Assembly (NCBI RefSeq): GCF_940670765.1
Contig: NZ_CALNVW010000007.1
Location: 62,001 to 126,000, forward strand
Length of the DNA: 64,000 bases
Direction: 5' to 3'
Source: Streptomyces sp. A 4/2
GTDB taxonomy: Bacteria; Actinomycetota; Actinomycetes; Streptomycetales; Streptomycetaceae
The translations under genes were made by a program, and so were the position numbers. A model generated the notes under the pieces. The model was not told where the DNA came from and made no database searches. It saw nothing but the letters and a program-made list of their open reading frames with translations. Positions 53,500-62,720 of this stretch are shown in pieces; position 1 is the first letter of the stretch, and each line of letters begins with the position of its first letter.

Positions 53500-55005
53500 T
53501 TACACATCTTCCTGACGGTCCAACACCGAGGCCAGGGCCTGCTCGAACCCTGAGGCGTCCGCGCTGGCGTCGCGGGTCGGGTCCTGCTGGCGTACGTCGA
53601 TGACATGGCCGGTCAGCTCGGACAGCAGCACGTCCAGCGAGGTACGGGCCACCGCCTCCGAGGAGAGCAGGCTCCCCTCGGGCTCCTGGCCGAATGCCTT
53701 GGTCCGCATCGGCGTTGCCGTGCGCTCCGGGTTGACGCAGTTGACGCGGATCCCGTCGCCCGCCCATTCGTCGGAGAGGGCCTGGGTGAGATTCACCATG
53801 GCCGCCTTGGTCGACGAGTAGAGGCTGTACTCGGCGCGGCCCCGCGTGTAGCTGCTGGAGGTGTAGAGCAGCAGCTGGCCCTTGGTCTCCGCCAGGTACT
53901 TGTACGAGGCGCGCGCGATCTGCACCGGCGCCAGGTAGTTGACGTTCAGCGCTTCCTGGATGGTCGTGTTGTCGGTCTCGGCCAGCTTGCCGATGCGCAG
54001 CACGCCCGCGGTGTTGATGACGTAGTCGATCCGGCCGGTCTCCGAGTACGCCTTGGAGAGGGCGTCGTCGACGTGCTCCGGGTTCTCGACGTGCGTGCCG
54101 GTGGTGGAGCGGCCCAGTGCGTACACCTTGGCGCCGTAGGACTCGGCGATGGTGGCGATGTCCGCGCCGATCCCGTACGAACCGCCGAAGACGACCAGGG
54201 TCTTGTCGGCGAGCAGCTCGCGGTAGGCGGCCTCGTCGGCCTGGCGCGGGGCGGCGGTGGAGGCCAGCTGGAACAGCTTGTCGGTGATGAAGACGTCGAC
54301 CGGCTGGGTGACCTTCATGTTGTACTCGTCGCCCGCGACGACGTAGATCGGCACGTCCGGCAGGTACTTGAGCACGACCGAGCAGTCGTCGGTGGCCTGG
54401 AAGTTCGGGTCACCGGACGCGACGGCGTACGCCCTGCGGATGGTGGAGAGCTTGAACGCCTGCGGGGTCTGGCCGCGGCGGAGCCGGGAGCGGTCCGGGA
54501 CCTCGGTGATGAACTCGCCGTCCTCGCCGTGGGTGCGGGTCACGATGATCGTGTCCGCGGACGGGATGGCGACGTCGACGGCCTGGTAGCGCTCCAGCGC
54601 GTCCACACAGTCCTTGATCACGCGCTGCGAGAGCAGCGGGCGCACGGCGTCGTGGAAGAGGACGTTGCGGTCCTCACCCTCGGCCAGGCCCTCGCCGAGG
54701 GCCGCGATGGCACGCTCGGTGGTCTCGTTGCGGGTGGAGCCGCCCTCGATGATCCGAGTCACCTTGGTGAGGCCGGACTTGGCGACGATCTTCTCGATGT
54801 CGGGTACGTAGCCCGGCGCCATCAGCACGATGACGTCGTCGATGGAATCAGCCTGCTGGAAGATCGTCAGCGTGTGCTCGATGACAGCCTTCCCGGCGAT
54901 CTTCAGCAGTTGCTTGGGGATCGACAGACCCACGCGCTGGCCGGTACCACCGGCGAGAACGACTGCTGTAGTCCGGGGCTTGGTTGCTTTGTGCTGCACA
55001 GACAC
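53500..55005 (-). CDS. Bifunctional cytidylyltransferase/short-chain reductase (TarI-TarJ-like, Acs1/Bcs1 type)
   Basis: 501 residues from a GTG at 55005 (AAGGTAGG upstream). Residues 1-240 form an IspD/TarI cytidylyltransferase: AVVLAGGTGQRVGLSIPKQL, FHDAVRPLLS, ADTIIVT, RRGQTPQAF. Residues of about 260-480 form a short-chain dehydrogenase: VVFGGSYGIGADIA (cofactor), NTAGVLRIG and YSLYSSTKAAMVNL (Tyr-xxx-Lys). The same fusion order occurs in Haemophilus Acs1/Bcs1, which reduces ribulose-5-phosphate and makes CDP-ribitol, so I predict that activity here. TarI and TarJ are separate proteins in Staphylococcus. Upstream is the obgE terminator; downstream lies the polymerase, in the same direction but after its own terminator. 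Confidence 0.87.
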   Translation of the reverse strand: MSVQHKATKPRTTAVVLAGGTGQRVGLSIPKQLLKIAGKAVIEHTLTIFQQADSIDDVIVLMAPGYVPDIEKIVAKSGLTKVTRIIEGGSTRNETTERAIAALGEGLAEGEDRNVLFHDAVRPLLSQRVIKDCVDALERYQAVDVAIPSADTIIVTRTHGEDGEFITEVPDRSRLRRGQTPQAFKLSTIRRAYAVASGDPNFQATDDCSVVLKYLPDVPIYVVAGDEYNMKVTQPVDVFITDKLFQLASTAAPRQADEAAYRELLADKTLVVFGGSYGIGADIATIAESYGAKVYALGRSTTGTHVENPEHVDDALSKAYSETGRIDYVINTAGVLRIGKLAETDNTTIQEALNVNYLAPVQIARASYKYLAETKGQLLLYTSSSYTRGRAEYSLYSSTKAAMVNLTQALSDEWAGDGIRVNCVNPERTATPMRTKAFGQEPEGSLLSSEAVARTSLDVLLSELTGHVIDVRQQDPTRDASADASGFEQALASVLDRQEDV

Positions 55006-55168
55006 AGACGACCTACCTTGCGATGACGAGGGAACGGTGTGATGGTCGCACTCTCCGTGACCGTCTCGCAAGATGGACGCCAAGCCTCCACAACCCTTGC
55101 GATACCGCCTGTTCACCCTAAGGGCAGGAAGGTCACTCGAATCCCACCTGCCACGGTGAGTGACCGAC

Positions 55169-55212
55169 GCCACAGGGGCGGACCTGAATCACTTCAGGTC
55201 CGCCCCTGTGGC
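55169..55212 (-). terminator. Terminator after obgE
   Basis: 20-bp perfect stem with a four-base loop (tcac), the strongest hairpin in the window. It begins gccacaggggcg and closes cgcccctgtggc, 76 bases past the obgE stop. Confidence 0.9.
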
Positions 55213-55287
55213 CGGGTGCGCGGGGCCGCCCTTCGGGCGGCGGCAAACGGTCCGACGGCGCGGCGCAGGCGGACTTTCAAACGCGTC

Positions 55288-56727
55288 CTAGAACGGGTCG
55301 AACTCGTCGTACTCCTTGTCCGAGTCGTCCCGCTCGGCCTCGCGGTCCCTGCGGCGCTGCGCCGCGGGCCTCGGGGCCTCCATCCGGTGGTCCTCACCGC
55401 GGCGGCCGAGCATCTCGGCGCCCGCCGTCAGCGTCGGCTCCCAGTCGAAGACGACCGCGTTGTCCTCGGCGCCGATGGCCACGCCGTCACCCGCACGGGC
55501 ACCGGCCTTGAGCAGCTGGTCCTCGACCCCGAGGCGGCTGAGGCGGTCGGCGAGGTAACCGACGGCCTCGTCGTTACTGAAGTCGGTCTGGCGGACCCAG
55601 CGCTCCGGCTTCTCGCCCCGTACGCGGTAGACGCCTTCCTCCTCCTCGAAGGTCACCGTGAAGCCCGCGTCGTCCACGGCCTTCGGGCGGATGACGACCC
55701 GGGTCGCCTCCTCCAGCGGCTTCGCGGCGCGCGCCTCGGCGATGATGCCGGCCAGCGCGAACGACAGCTCCTTCAGGCCGAGATGCGCCACGGCGGACAC
55801 CTCGAAGACCCGGTAGCCACGCGCTTCCAGATCCGGGCGGATCATGTCGGCGAGGTCCTGGCCGTCGGGGATGTCGACCTTGTTCAGGGCGACGATGCGC
55901 GGCCGGTCCTCCAGACCGCCGTACAGCTTGAGCTCCTCCTCGATCATGTCGAGGTCGGAGAGCGGGTCGCGGTCGGACTCCAGCGTGGCCGTGTCCAGGA
56001 CGTGCACGAGCACCGAGCAGCGCTCGACGTGCCGCAGGAACTCCAGGCCGAGGCCCTTGCCCTGGCTGGCTCCGGGGATGAGCCCGGGGACGTCCGCGAT
56101 GGTGTAGACGGTCGAACCGGCCGTCACCACACCGAGGTTGGGGACGAGCGTGGTGAACGGGTAGTCCGCGATCTTCGGCTTGGCCGCGCTCAGCACGGAG
56201 ATCAGCGAGGACTTGCCCGCGCTCGGGTAGCCGACGAGCGCCACGTCGGCGACGGTCTTCAGCTCCAGGACGATGTCCCGCGACTCGCCCGGCTCGCCGA
56301 GCAGCGCGAAGCCGGGGGCCTTGCGGCGGGCCGAGGCCAGCGCGTGGTTCCCGAGGCCGCCACGGCCGCCCTGGCCCGCGACGAACGTGGTGCCCTGGCC
56401 GACGAGGTCGGCGAGGACGTTCCCTGTCCTGTCGAGCACCACGGTGCCGTCGGGCACGGGCAGGACGAGGTCCTGTCCGTCCTTGCCGGAGCGGTTGTCA
56501 CCGGCGCCGGGCTGGCCGTTGGTCGCCTTGCGGTGCGGGCTGTGGTGGTAGTCCAGCAGCGTGGTCACAGCCTGCTCGACGACGAGGATGACGTCGCCGC
56601 CCCGCCCGCCGTTGCCGCCGTCGGGTCCGCCGAGCGGTTTGAACTTCTCACGGTGTACGGAGGCGCAGCCGTGGCCTCCGCTACCCGCGGCGGCATGCAG
56701 CTCGACGCGGTCCACGAAGGTGGTCAT
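55288..56727 (-). CDS. obgE: Obg family GTPase (CgtA/ObgE)
   Basis: 479 residues from the ATG at 56727 with GGAGG eight bases upstream. The Gly-rich Obg fold (1-158) has [15 protein letters not shown] and [13 protein letters not shown]. The GTPase domain has [10 protein letters not shown] (G1), [10 protein letters not shown] (G3) and NKVDIP (G4). The C-terminal OCT domain (about 350-430) has [19 protein letters not shown]; an acidic tail follows. Obg assists 50S assembly and links nucleotide pools to development; in S. coelicolor obg affects aerial mycelium. It follows rplU-rpmA with a terminator between, a conserved order. Confidence 0.97.
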   Translation of the reverse strand: MTTFVDRVELHAAAGSGGHGCASVHREKFKPLGGPDGGNGGRGGDVILVVEQAVTTLLDYHHSPHRKATNGQPGAGDNRSGKDGQDLVLPVPDGTVVLDRTGNVLADLVGQGTTFVAGQGGRGGLGNHALASARRKAPGFALLGEPGESRDIVLELKTVADVALVGYPSAGKSSLISVLSAAKPKIADYPFTTLVPNLGVVTAGSTVYTIADVPGLIPGASQGKGLGLEFLRHVERCSVLVHVLDTATLESDRDPLSDLDMIEEELKLYGGLEDRPRIVALNKVDIPDGQDLADMIRPDLEARGYRVFEVSAVAHLGLKELSFALAGIIAEARAAKPLEEATRVVIRPKAVDDAGFTVTFEEEEGVYRVRGEKPERWVRQTDFSNDEAVGYLADRLSRLGVEDQLLKAGARAGDGVAIGAEDNAVVFDWEPTLTAGAEMLGRRGEDHRMEAPRPAAQRRRDREAERDDSDKEYDEFDPF

Positions 56728-56792
56728 GGGTGTGCCTCCAGAAAGTACGAAATTTGTCTCAGACCGACCGGTCATACGTGTAACACGACAAA

Positions 56793-56834
56793 GGCGGACC
56801 AGCTTCCCGTAAGCAACGGGAAACCTGGTCCGCC
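56793..56834 (-). terminator. Terminator after rplU-rpmA
   Basis: Hairpin ggcggaccag-cttcccgt / acgggaaa-cctggtccgcc, 33 bases past the rpmA stop on minus and upstream of obgE. Confidence 0.8.
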
Positions 56835-56866
56835 CTCGACAGATCGCTCTACGGCAGCCTGAAAGG

Positions 56867-57121
56867 TCAGGCGACCGGAACGATGTTCACGACCTTGCGG
56901 CCACGGTGCGTGCCGAACTCGACCGCACCGGGGTTCAGCGCGAACAGCGTGTCGTCGCCGCCACGGCCGACGCCGGAGCCCGGGTGGAAGTGGGTGCCGC
57001 GCTGGCGGACCAGGATCTCACCGGCGTTGACGACCTGACCGCCGAAGCGCTTCACGCCGAGCCGCTGAGCATTGGAATCGCGCCCGTTCCGAGTGGACGA
57101 TGCGCCCTTCTTATGTGCCAT
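56867..57121 (-). CDS. rpmA: 50S ribosomal protein L27
   Basis: 84 residues beginning [22 protein letters not shown], no N-terminal cleavage leader of the Firmicute type, so the mature protein begins at the start. Its N-terminal tail reaches the peptidyl-transferase centre. [20 protein letters not shown] and a conserved [16 protein letters not shown] follow. It starts 14 bases past rplU's stop, in the rplU-rpmA operon. Confidence 0.98.
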   Translation of the reverse strand: MAHKKGASSTRNGRDSNAQRLGVKRFGGQVVNAGEILVRQRGTHFHPGSGVGRGGDDTLFALNPGAVEFGTHRGRKVVNIVPVA

Positions 57122-57135
57122 GTCTCCTCAGTCCC

Positions 57136-57456
57136 TTACTTCGCAGCCGCGGGGATACCGGTGACCTTGATCGCCGTGTACTGCTGGCGGTGACCCTGGC
57201 GACGGCGGTAGCCGGTCTTGTTCTTGTAGCGAAGGATGTCGATCTTCGCGCCCTTGTGGTGATCCACGACCTCGGCCTGGACCTTGATACCGGCAAGCAC
57301 CCACGGGTCGCTGGTGACGGCGTCGCCGTCGACCACGAGCAGGGTCGAGAGCTCGACCGTGTCGCCAACCTTGGCGGTGGGAATCTTGTCAACCTCAACG
57401 ATGTCGTCGACAGCAACCTTGTGCTGGCGACCACCGCTGCGCACGATGGCGTACAC
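57136..57456 (-). CDS. rplU: 50S ribosomal protein L21
   Basis: 106 residues from the GTG at 57456 (AGAGAG upstream), giving [26 protein letters not shown]21 motifs are the central VAVDDIVEV and the C-terminal [23 protein letters not shown] [14 protein letters not shown]. It binds 23S rRNA and lies next to L20 in the 50S. A frame extending to an ATG at 57507 is likely leader sequence. First gene of rplU-rpmA. Confidence 0.98.
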   Translation of the reverse strand: MYAIVRSGGRQHKVAVDDIVEVDKIPTAKVGDTVELSTLLVVDGDAVTSDPWVLAGIKVQAEVVDHHKGAKIDILRYKNKTGYRRRQGHRQQYTAIKVTGIPAAAK

Positions 57457-57709
57457 GCGGATCTCTCTTTCGCTCGGAATCGGCCCTCTGAAGCCAGCCG
57501 CCCACACGGGTCCGGGGACCCGTGACGATCCGGATGGGACGAGCGGCCTCTCCCGGCGGAGCCAGGAGGGAGTTGCTCAGAGGTGCGACGTACAGGAAAC
57601 ACGCCGATGGGTAAGGCTACGGGGCCGGGCGCGGAGGGTCAAACCGGCCCCCTTCGACCGTGCACAAGGCCTCCCGCAATGCCTCCCGCGCGGTCTCACC
57701 CCCGGTCGC

Positions 57710-58195
57710 TCACCGCCGTACGCGCAGCCGCCCGCGCAGCCGCGCGCCGAGCGAGGGTCTCGGTGGGAACAGCCGTTCCGTACTGACCACCATGTGCCCC
57801 TCCGCGTCCACGTGCGCCGCGGCCTTGTACGGGTCCGCACGGCCCCACCGGCGGGCCAGCGGCATCGGCAGCCCCGCGGCCCGCAGCGGGATCTCGTACG
57901 GGGCGCCGGCGACGTCCAACGAGACGCGCACGGGGAGCGTGGCGTCGCGGCGTTCCACCGGGAACCGGGCGCGGACGGCCGTACCGCCGCCGTCCGGGGT
58001 CGCGGTGCGGGTGGTCCCGCCCTGCCGGACAGGTCCCAGATGCACGGCGGCAGTGCCGGGGTCGGCGGCTCCCCCGATCCGTACCACCAGCTCCAGCGAG
58101 AGTGCCTCACCGTCCTGGAGCCAGCGCGAGGAGAGCAGTTCGACGGTCTCCGCGAACCGCCCGGAGGCCACCGTCGCATCGGGTACGCCGCCCAC
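57710..58195 (-). CDS. Conserved hypothetical protein, 161 residues, beta-rich
   Basis: Starts MGGVPDATVASGRFAETVELLSSRWLQDGEALSLELVVRIGG and is almost entirely alternating strands. The end (VSLDVAGAPYEIPLRAAGLPMPLARRWGRADPYKAAAHVDAEGHMVVS) recalls the terminal beta-domain of the GT2 at 44313 (LVRKVRLGADRHARVDAAV, YFTHPHSNLTLDVG). So it may be a free-standing version of a wall-polymer glycosyltransferase accessory domain. That similarity is by eye. The gene lies between rne (terminator at 58302) and rplU, on the same strand, and is not obviously linked to either. Start at 58195 is not supported by a strong ribosome site. Confidence 0.7.
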   Translation of the reverse strand: MGGVPDATVASGRFAETVELLSSRWLQDGEALSLELVVRIGGAADPGTAAVHLGPVRQGGTTRTATPDGGGTAVRARFPVERRDATLPVRVSLDVAGAPYEIPLRAAGLPMPLARRWGRADPYKAAAHVDAEGHMVVSTERLFPPRPSLGARLRGRLRVRR

Positions 58196-58301
58196 ACCAT
58201 CACCTCAGCAGTCTCTCGATGTCGCCGCACGACCTCACTGCACGACATCCTCCGGCCCGCGTGCCCGGCTGTCCGGCGATTCCGGAAAGGCGCACACAGC
58301 A

Positions 58302-58333
58302 GAGGTGCGGCTCCGCCAAGGAAACCGCACCTC
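58302..58333 (-). terminator. Terminator after rne
   Basis: Stem gaggtgcgg / ccgcacctc with a 14-base loop, 30 bases past the stop of the RNase gene. Confidence 0.65.
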
Positions 58334-58362
58334 CGGGGTGACTGCTACTTGCGCGACGGCTG

Positions 58363-61300
58363 TCAGTCCTCCGTGGAGGCCGAGACCGCGGACGGCGCGT
58401 CCTGCTCCGCCGCCACGGTCTTCTTGGAAGCCTTCTTGGCCGTCGTCTTCTTGGCGGCCGTCGTCTTCTTCGCCGCGGTCTTCTTGGCGGCGGCCTTCTT
58501 CGCCGGCGCCTTCTTCGCCGTCTTGCGCGCGGCCGTCTTCTTGGCCGGCGCCTCCGGCTCCGCGGTCGGGGCCTCCGCCTGGGCGGGGGCCTCGTCCGAC
58601 GGGGCTTCCACCACGACGACAGCCGCTTCGGCCGCGCCCGCGGGGGCGGTGGCCTTACGGGTCGCGCGGCGGCGGGCCCGCGGCGGCGCGGGCTCGGCGA
58701 CCGGCTCCGGGGCTGCCTGCGGCTCGTCGGCCACCGGGGCCGGAGCCTCCGCGACGACGATCTCGGCAGCCTCGTCGGCGACCTTGGGCGCGCCGGCCGG
58801 AGCCGTCGCCTTACGGGTCGCCCTGCGGCGCGTACGGGCCGGAGCGGCCTCCTGGACCGGCTCGGCCTCGACGACCGGCTCCGGGGTCACCGGCTCGGGT
58901 GCCACCGGCTCCTCGGCGACCGGCTCGGCCACCGTCTCCGGCTGCGCCGCCCTGGGCGCACCGGCCGGGGCCGACACCTTGCGGGTCGCCCTGCGACGGC
59001 CACGGCTGCGCGTGGCAGCCGCCTCCGCCTCTGCGGGGCTGCTGTACAGGTCCTCGTCCGGTACGAAGCTCTCCTGCGGCTCCGCGACGTCCGCGTACCC
59101 GGCCTCCGGCTCGTGGTCGTCGGCCTGGTCGTGGTCGTGGTCCTGCTCGTGCGTGTGCTCGCCGGTGTGGTCGTGGTCGCCACCCGCGGAGCCGCCCCGG
59201 CCGCGCTTCTTGGCGCGCTTCCCGCCACCGCCGCCGATCGCCGTCGGCTGCTCCATGTGCACGATCACGCCGCGCCCGTTGCAGTGGACGCAGGTCTCGG
59301 AGAAGGACTCCAGCAGACCCTGGCCCACCCGCTTACGGGTCATCTGGACCAGTCCGAGCGAGGTGACCTCGGCCACCTGGTGCTTCGTACGGTCCCGGCC
59401 CAGGCACTCCAGCAGCCGCCGCAGCACCAGGTCCCGGTTGGACTCCAGCACCATGTCGATGAAGTCGACGACGACGATGCCGCCGAGGTCGCGCAGCCGC
59501 AGCTGACGCACGATCTCCTCGGCCGCCTCCAGGTTGTTCTTGGTGACGGTCTCTTCCAGGTTGCCGCCCTGGCCGGTGAACTTGCCGGTGTTGACGTCGA
59601 CCACGACCATCGCCTCGGTCTTGTCGATCACCAGCGAGCCGCCGCTCGGCAGGTAGACCTTGCGGTCCAGCGCCTTCATCAGCTGCTCGTCGATGCGGTA
59701 CGTCGCGAAGACGTCCACCTCGGAGGTCCAGCGCGAGAGCCGGTCAGCCAGGTCGGGGGCGACGTGGGCGACGTAGCCGTGGATGGTGTTCCACGCGTCG
59801 TCACCGCTGACGATGACCTTCGAGAAGTCCTCGTTGAAGATGTCGCGGACGACCCGGACGGTCATGTCCGGCTCGCCGTAGAGCAGCGTCGGCGCGTTGG
59901 AACTGCCGCCGCTCTTCGCCTTCTTCTCGATGTCCTCCCACTGCGCCTGGAGCCGTTCGACGTCGCGGCGCAGCTCGTCCTCGCTGGCGCCCTCGGCGGC
60001 GGTACGGACGATGACGCCCGCGTCCTCGGGGACGATCTTCTTGAGGATGGTCTTCAGACGCGCGCGCTCGGTGTCGGGCAGCTTGCGGCTGATGCCGGTC
60101 ATGGAGCCCTCGGGCACGTAGACCAGGTAGCGGCCGGGCAGCGAGACCTGGCTGGTCAGGCGGGCGCCCTTGTGGCCGATCGGGTCCTTCGTCACCTGGA
60201 CGAGGACGGACTGGCCGGACTTGAGCGCGGTCTCGATACGGCGCGGCCCGTGGGCCATGCCGAGCGCCTCGAAGTTCACCTCACCGGCGTACAGGACGGC
60301 GTTGCGGCCCTTGCCGATGTCGACGAACGCGGCCTCCATCGACGGCAGCACGTTCTGGACCTTGCCCAGGTAGACGTTGCCGACGTAGCTGGTGGCCTGC
60401 TCCTTGTTGACGTAGTGCTCGACCAGGACGTTGTCCTCCAGGACACCGATCTGGGTGCGCTCGCCGTGCTGGCGGACCACCATCACGCGCTCGACGGCCT
60501 CACGGCGGGCCAGGAACTCGGCCTCCGTGATGATCGGGACGCGGCGGCGGCCCTGCTCGCGGCCCTCGCGGCGGCGCTGCTTCTTCGCCTCCATACGGGT
60601 CGAGCCCTTGATGGACTGGACCTCGTCGAAGCCGGTGCCGGGCTCGCGCTCGGCTTCCTTCTTGCGCGGCTCGCGGACCTTGACGACCGTACGCTCCGGG
60701 TCGTCGGCCACCGCGTCGGCGTCGGTGCCCGAGTCACCGCTGCGACGGCGGCGGCGACGGCGACGGCGGCTGCTGCTCGACCCGGAGGCACCGTTGTCGT
60801 CGGTGTCGGTGTCGCTGTCGCCGTGGTCGTCGCCGTCCGTGTCCTGGTCGGCGGCGTCGCGGGACTCGCCCTCGTCGGCGCCTTCGGACTCGTCGTCGTG
60901 CTGGTCGTTGTGGTGCTCGTCCGTCTCCGCGGACTCACCGCGGCGACGGCGGCGGCCACCCCGGCGGCGGCGGCGCGAGGGGCGGTCGCCGTACTCGTCG
61001 GACTCCTCGCCCCCGCCCTGCGCGTCCTCGGACTCCGGCTCTTCCTCGACGGGCTCCTCGGCCGCGGGCGCGGCCACCGGCTCGGGGGCCTTCTCGGCCT
61101 CGGCGGGCTCGCCACGGCGACGGCGACGACGGCCGCGCGAGCCGCCGTGCGACGCGGACTCGGCGGGCTCGGGGGCCTTCACGGTCTCCTCGACGCCCTC
61201 CTCCTCGTCCTCGATGTCCGTGATCTCCTCGACCGGCTCCGCGGACCTGGCAGCAGCGGCAGCAGCGGCGGTCTCCGGCGTCTGGAACATCGGCTCGGCG

Positions 61301-62436
61301 AAGACGGGCGCCTGGAACACGGCCACGGCGGGACGCTGCGCCCGGCGACGGGAGCGGGCCGGCTCGGCGGGCTCCGCGGGCTGCGGGGCCTTCTCCTTCT
61401 CGGCCACCGCGGTGAACTGCGGGGACTCGGCCCTGCGGCGCTTACGTCCGCGGGGCGCCGCCTCCGTCTCCTCGGCCAGCGCCTCGGCGACGGCCTCGGG
61501 CAGGCTCTCGCCCGCGGCCTCGGGCTGGGCGATCTCGGGCTCCGGGGTGGCGACGGGCGCGGTGGCACGGCGGCGGTTACGGCCGCGCGGCGCCTCGACG
61601 GGGGCTTCGTCGGCCTGCGGCGCCGGCTCTTCGGCGGCGGGCTGCTCGACAGCGGGCGCGGTCGCCTTACGGGTCGCGCGGCGGCGGGCGCGCGGCGGAG
61701 CGGCGTCCTGCGCCACCGGGGCCTCGTCGGCCGCTGCGGTCTCCGGCTCGGCGGCCACGGGCTCGGCGGCCGGGGCCTCCGCGCTCTTCGGCGCACCGGC
61801 GGGTGCGGTCGCCTTACGGGTGGCACGACGGCGGGCGCGCGGCGGGGCCGCGTCCGGGGTCTCATCGACCACAACGGCCTCCGGCTCAGCAGCGGCCACG
61901 GGGGCCTGAGTGGTCTGCGGGTCTTCCACAGGTGTGCCGGTGCCACGGGTGGCACGACGGCGGGTCCGCGCGGGCGGCGCCGCGTCGGCCTCTGTGTCCT
62001 TGGCGTCCTTGGCGTCCTTGACGGATCCGGCGGTCGCCTCGGTCACCGGTGCACCCGCGGGGGCGGAGGCACGGCGGCGGCCCCGCGGTGCGGGCTCCGC
62101 GGCCTCGGCGGTGACCGGGGTGTCGGCGATGTCCGTGGGGCGGGTCTCCGCCGGCTCGGCGGCCTTCGCGGCGCCCGCCGGAGCGGTCGCCTTACGGGTC
62201 GCGCGGCGGCGGACGGGCGGAGCCGCCTCGCCGGTCGCCGATCCGGCCGCGGTACCCTCCGCGGCCGGTATGGCCGGCGTCACCACTTCGGCCGCGTCCG
62301 CGGCGGCGTCGCGCGCACCGGCCGGGGGCCCGGCGGGGCGTGATGCCGCGCGGCGCCTGCGGCGCGGCGGCAGCGTGTCGCTGGGACTGGTCTCTTCGTT
62401 CGCTCCGGTGGTACCGGATTCGTTCGACTCAAGCAT
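58363..62436 (-). CDS. rne: Ribonuclease E/G (RNase ES type) with repeat-rich flanks
   Basis: 1357 residues from ATG at 62436 (GGGAG upstream). The catalytic region is central: an S1 domain near 670-730 (YVGNVYLGKVQNVLPSMEAAFVDIG), the DNase I-like part with VVDVNTGKFTG near 945 and VVVDFIDM near 987 (catalytic aspartates), and a zinc-link CVHC near 1050. The N-terminal 630 residues hold about eight RRRATRKATAPAGAP-type modules in acidic/proline-rich context; three more lie after the catalytic part, then a Lys/Ala-rich tail resembling histone H1. Streptomyces RNase ES has this internal arrangement. E. coli RNase E is 1061 residues. It initiates mRNA decay and processes rRNA and tRNA. Confidence 0.94.
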   Translation of the reverse strand: MLESNESGTTGANEETSPSDTLPPRRRRRAASRPAGPPAGARDAAADAAEVVTPAIPAAEGTAAGSATGEAAPPVRRRATRKATAPAGAAKAAEPAETRPTDIADTPVTAEAAEPAPRGRRRASAPAGAPVTEATAGSVKDAKDAKDTEADAAPPARTRRRATRGTGTPVEDPQTTQAPVAAAEPEAVVVDETPDAAPPRARRRATRKATAPAGAPKSAEAPAAEPVAAEPETAAADEAPVAQDAAPPRARRRATRKATAPAVEQPAAEEPAPQADEAPVEAPRGRNRRRATAPVATPEPEIAQPEAAGESLPEAVAEALAEETEAAPRGRKRRRAESPQFTAVAEKEKAPQPAEPAEPARSRRRAQRPAVAVFQAPVFAEPMFQTPETAAAAAAARSAEPVEEITDIEDEEEGVEETVKAPEPAESASHGGSRGRRRRRRGEPAEAEKAPEPVAAPAAEEPVEEEPESEDAQGGGEESDEYGDRPSRRRRRGGRRRRRGESAETDEHHNDQHDDESEGADEGESRDAADQDTDGDDHGDSDTDTDDNGASGSSSSRRRRRRRRRSGDSGTDADAVADDPERTVVKVREPRKKEAEREPGTGFDEVQSIKGSTRMEAKKQRRREGREQGRRRVPIITEAEFLARREAVERVMVVRQHGERTQIGVLEDNVLVEHYVNKEQATSYVGNVYLGKVQNVLPSMEAAFVDIGKGRNAVLYAGEVNFEALGMAHGPRRIETALKSGQSVLVQVTKDPIGHKGARLTSQVSLPGRYLVYVPEGSMTGISRKLPDTERARLKTILKKIVPEDAGVIVRTAAEGASEDELRRDVERLQAQWEDIEKKAKSGGSSNAPTLLYGEPDMTVRVVRDIFNEDFSKVIVSGDDAWNTIHGYVAHVAPDLADRLSRWTSEVDVFATYRIDEQLMKALDRKVYLPSGGSLVIDKTEAMVVVDVNTGKFTGQGGNLEETVTKNNLEAAEEIVRQLRLRDLGGIVVVDFIDMVLESNRDLVLRRLLECLGRDRTKHQVAEVTSLGLVQMTRKRVGQGLLESFSETCVHCNGRGVIVHMEQPTAIGGGGGKRAKKRGRGGSAGGDHDHTGEHTHEQDHDHDQADDHEPEAGYADVAEPQESFVPDEDLYSSPAEAEAAATRSRGRRRATRKVSAPAGAPRAAQPETVAEPVAEEPVAPEPVTPEPVVEAEPVQEAAPARTRRRATRKATAPAGAPKVADEAAEIVVAEAPAPVADEPQAAPEPVAEPAPPRARRRATRKATAPAGAAEAAVVVVEAPSDEAPAQAEAPTAEPEAPAKKTAARKTAKKAPAKKAAAKKTAAKKTTAAKKTTAKKASKKTVAAEQDAPSAVSASTED

Positions 62437-62720
62437 GCGGGCGGTTCTCCCGTCACGCTCCCGGGCGCCGCGTCTGTTTCCGGTCCGGCACGGTCCGCGT
62501 CTGATGCGCGGTTCCGCTCGTCCGGGGCGCGGGCGCCGCACGGGAGCTGATGTCTGGCTCGCCGGTTCCCTACGCGATGTACGTACGGCCTGGCGAAAGT
62601 CTTCTGGTCAGTGCGCTGCCCGACCCAGGTGGCTCCCGGATCCAAGGGCTGCGCTACAACGACTGTCCTTACGCGGCGGGACCGCTCCCAGGCCCTGAAG
62701 GGCCGGGGAGGCACCCCCTC
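62437..62720. other. Upstream region of rne
   Basis: 284 bases before the RNase start. RNase E genes are often autoregulated through a long structured leader, so this could matter, but I recognise no specific hairpin or operator. Frames crossing it are not coding. Confidence 0.45.

Noticed and set aside
59113..62343. A 1076-codon plus-strand frame opposite rne
   Set aside because: Antisense shadow of the RNase repeats; composition is Leu/Gly/Arg/Val with no motif.
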